In this document: piece after piece, positions 63,525 through 64,000 of the stretch
Layout of the letters: the number at the start of each line of letters is the position of its first letter
Position numbering within the stretch: position 1 is the stretch's first letter
Assembly (NCBI RefSeq): GCF_003326675.1
Contig: NZ_JPWF01000017.1
Coordinates: forward strand, 1 to 64,000
Reading direction: 5' to 3'
Source of the DNA: Thalassospira profundimaris
GTDB taxonomy: Bacteria > Pseudomonadota > Alphaproteobacteria > Rhodospirillales > Thalassospiraceae
Length of the DNA stretch: 64,000 bases
Position numbers and translations under genes: made by a program
Notes under the pieces: model-generated
Databases searched by the model: none
Told to the model about the DNA's origin: nothing
Seen by the model: the letters and a program-made list of their open reading frames with translations, nothing else

Positions 63525-64000
63525 ATGAGACATCAACGTCGCGAGTTTTTGAAACTCATGGGTGTTGGCGGGGCATTTACCCTGTTGCCACTAAATATTG
63601 CGCGGGCAGCAAGCACACCGGCCATCGAAGACCGTGCGGTCTATATTTCCGCCAGTGCCGGGGATGCCGATGATTTCTATGTCAGCGCCTTTAACGCATC
63701 GGGCAAAATCCTGTTTGAACAGGCATTGCCGGGCCGTGGTCATGATATCGGCCTGCGTCCCAACCATGTTGATGTGGCGGCTGTTGAACGCCGCCCGGGC
63801 CTTTATGGCCTGATCCTTGATCGGCATACCGGCGACGTCCGCGCCAAGCTGCATTGCCCCGAAGATCGCCGTTTCTATGGTCATGCCATTTATTCCAATG
63901 ATGGCCGGTTTCTCTATATCACCGAGAATGATTTTGATCATGCAAGGGGTGTGGTTTCGGTTTGGGATGCCGAGGATGGCTATCGCCGGGTGGCGGAATT
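63525..64000 (+). CDS. DUF1513 periplasmic protein, C-terminus beyond the window
   Basis: The first 158 codons are visible. The N-terminus RREFLKLMGVGGAFTLLPL is a twin-arginine signal, and the mature part contains RAVYISASAGDADDFYVSAF and HAIYSNDGRFLYITENDF, the beta-propeller-like pattern of DUF1513. Its usual partners are imelysins and DUF1111, as here. CCGGAG lies upstream of the ATG. The gene runs off the right edge. Confidence 0.88.
   Translation, partial: MRHQRREFLKLMGVGGAFTLLPLNIARAASTPAIEDRAVYISASAGDADDFYVSAFNASGKILFEQALPGRGHDIGLRPNHVDVAAVERRPGLYGLILDRHTGDVRAKLHCPEDRRFYGHAIYSNDGRFLYITENDFDHARGVVSVWDAEDGYRRVAE

Overview
The window reads as chromosome of a free-living, metabolically versatile alphaproteobacterium, most probably Rhodospirillales and Thalassospira-like. 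This is inferred from gene content only: TRAP and two tripartite tricarboxylate (TTT) transporters, an Entner-Doudoroff glucose operon, an intracellular PHB depolymerase, paired DUF1127/LysR genes, a prkA-yeaH-spoVR operon and alphaproteobacterial-type LexA boxes. No prophage, insertion sequence, CRISPR array or rRNA was seen.

Layout. 1-1.6 kb: first codons of tuf, tRNA-Gly and tRNA-Tyr on the minus strand, divergent rlmB, then tRNA-Thr. 1.6-10 kb: a GFA-family protein, an orphan solute-binding protein, an isocitrate-lyase-superfamily lyase with a DctPQM TRAP transporter, a GNAT/XRE-cupin pair, a RidA-like protein divergent from a TetR regulator across three operator palindromes, and a rhodanese. 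10.6-15.7 kb: prkA-yeaH-spoVR. 15.8-21.8 kb: a GntR-controlled divergon of lyase/PrpF/GntR against tctC-tctB-tctA. 21.9-26.5 kb: an orphan binding protein and a peptide-type ABC system without ATPases. 26.7-29.6 kb: a Zur-box-preceded znuA with zevA/zevB-like genes. 29.6-31.5 kb: ECF sigma/anti-sigma and a likely target. 31.6-34.4 kb: two LysR/DUF1127 modules in tandem. 34.5-40.2 kb: zwf-pgl-edd-glk-eda. 40.8-42 kb: a membrane protein and a 43-residue membrane peptide behind two LexA-type boxes. 42.4-49.4 kb: phaZ, a Kef antiporter, an acid phosphatase, an SDR, nudK, an esterase and a 53-residue protein. 50-52.1 kb: gabD and cytochrome c'. 52.3-58.4 kb: a LysR-linked aminotransferase/RraA-aldolase/TTT operon. 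58.5-64 kb: cytochrome b561 divergent from an imelysin/di-heme/imelysin/DUF1513 iron cluster with a Fur-like box.

Together the genes describe carboxylate scavenging (each transporter is paired with a C-C bond lyase), glucose use by the Entner-Doudoroff route, metal homeostasis by Zur and probably Fur, and stress physiology. The most novel candidate is the predicted SOS-controlled membrane peptide at 41607-41738, whose design resembles SOS-induced small toxins of the TisB type without recognisable sequence similarity.
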